Made by a program: the position numbers and the translations under genes. A DNA stretch of 5,400 nt from Bacteriovorax stolpii. Its GTDB lineage: Bacteria; Bdellovibrionota; Bacteriovoracia; Bacteriovoracales; Bacteriovoracaceae. Shown here in pieces: positions 5,108-5,400 of this stretch. The DNA is taken from contig CAMAYW010000195.1 of NCBI GenBank assembly GCA_945862475.1, positions 1-5,400 on the forward strand, written 5' to 3'. Numbering within the stretch: the stretch's first letter is position 1; each line of letters opens with the position of its first letter. The notes beneath the pieces are model-generated. The model was not told the DNA's origin. It saw only the letters and a program-made list of their open reading frames with translations, and made no database searches.

Positions 5108-5400
5108 ATGGATGTATCAAAAACTAAAATCGTCTTCGATCCTCTCTACGGCTTCATTCATCTTACAAATCTTGAATGGGAAATTATCCACAGTCCTTTT
5201 TATCAAAGGCTTCGATGGATTAAGCAACTTGGATTTACTTTCTACACATTCCCAGGGGCTGAGCACTCTCGTTTTGGCCATTCTATTGGGGTGATGTTTA
5301 ATGCTCATAAAATTCTTCAAAGACTTGGTAAGAGTGTTTCTGATGCTGAGCTTTTTGATGACAAGACTCAATCAGAAGAAAAGGCTTTCCATCAAAGTAT
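5108..5400 (+). CDS. HD-superfamily phosphohydrolase, YwfO/SAMHD1-like (3' partial)
   Basis: The 97 visible codons match the N-terminus of COG1078-type HD phosphohydrolases, relatives of dNTP triphosphohydrolases and SAMHD1. They begin with DPLYGFIHL (11-19) and continue through SPFYQRLRWIKQLG (29-42) and PGAEHSRFGHSIGV (49-62). His58 in the RFGHS motif corresponds to the first metal-binding histidine of the HD site (His167 in SAMHD1), and Arg55 to the conserved arginine of that motif. The family usually has Glu where Gly57 stands. The HD dipeptide and later ligands lie beyond the window, so catalytic integrity and substrate cannot be judged. The ATG at 5108 is the only credible start, because the frame closes at TGA 5075-5077. 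The ribosome binding site is weak (TAGG, 5097-5100). The gene begins 13 nt after the terminator T-tract. Confidence 0.9.
   Translation, partial: MDVSKTKIVFDPLYGFIHLTNLEWEIIHSPFYQRLRWIKQLGFTFYTFPGAEHSRFGHSIGVMFNAHKILQRLGKSVSDAELFDDKTQSEEKAFHQS

Noticed and set aside
5112..5294. 60-codon + strand ORF starting at the ATG at 5112
   Set aside because: It is out of frame with the HD phosphohydrolase, whose frame shows clear family motifs through to the window end.
5117..5371. 84-codon ORF on the - strand
   Set aside because: It lies entirely antisense to the recognised HD phosphohydrolase and has no recognisable motif or ribosome binding site.

Overview
The window is AT-rich and carries seven protein genes, all on the + strand; two are cut by the window edges. 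It holds a cell-envelope operon followed by a regulatory and nucleotide-metabolism segment. The tolQ-tolR-tolA-tolB order and an outer-membrane system identify a Gram-negative bacterium. The lysine-rich, low-GC proteins, a TonB-like short TolA and a GAF/AAA+/Fis regulator next to tol suggest a Bdellovibrionota-type predator (Bacteriovorax/Halobacteriovorax/Peredibacter-like). That placement is inferred from general resemblance; no marker gene proves it.

Positions 1-3156 are a tight Tol operon. It contains tolQ (5' end outside the window), tolR (2-nt gap), a tolA/tonB-like gene (GTG start overlapping the tolR stop by 1 nt) and tolB (8-nt gap). TolQ and TolR form the proton-driven inner-membrane motor, TolA spans the periplasm, and TolB is the periplasmic beta-propeller that normally exchanges between TolA and Pal. 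The pal gene that usually follows tolB is not here. In its place is a 139-nt spacer with a 14-codon micro-ORF overlapping the tolB stop, no intrinsic terminator, and a perfect TATAAT -10 box close to the next gene.

Positions 3296-4783 encode a 495-residue GAF-AAA+-Fis protein built like a sigma54 enhancer-binding protein. Its GAFTGA loop is deleted, and the Walker A, Walker B, sensor I, first arginine-finger and sensor II positions all deviate from consensus. It probably does not activate sigma54 and may be an ATPase-impaired, GAF-controlled DNA-binding protein. Its codon use (CGT/CGC arginines) differs sharply from that of tolB and suggests strong expression.

Positions 4835-5053 encode a small, basic-tailed orphan protein of 72 residues with its own plausible promoter, a strong ribosome binding site and a textbook rho-independent terminator (5065-5094). 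Thirteen nucleotides after the terminator T-tract begins an HD-superfamily phosphohydrolase (COG1078/YwfO/SAMHD1-like) that runs off the window end.

The most notable element is the degenerate enhancer-binding-protein homologue. No mobile element, CRISPR array, tRNA or rRNA was seen. The only gene-free stretch over 100 nt is 3157-3295, described below.
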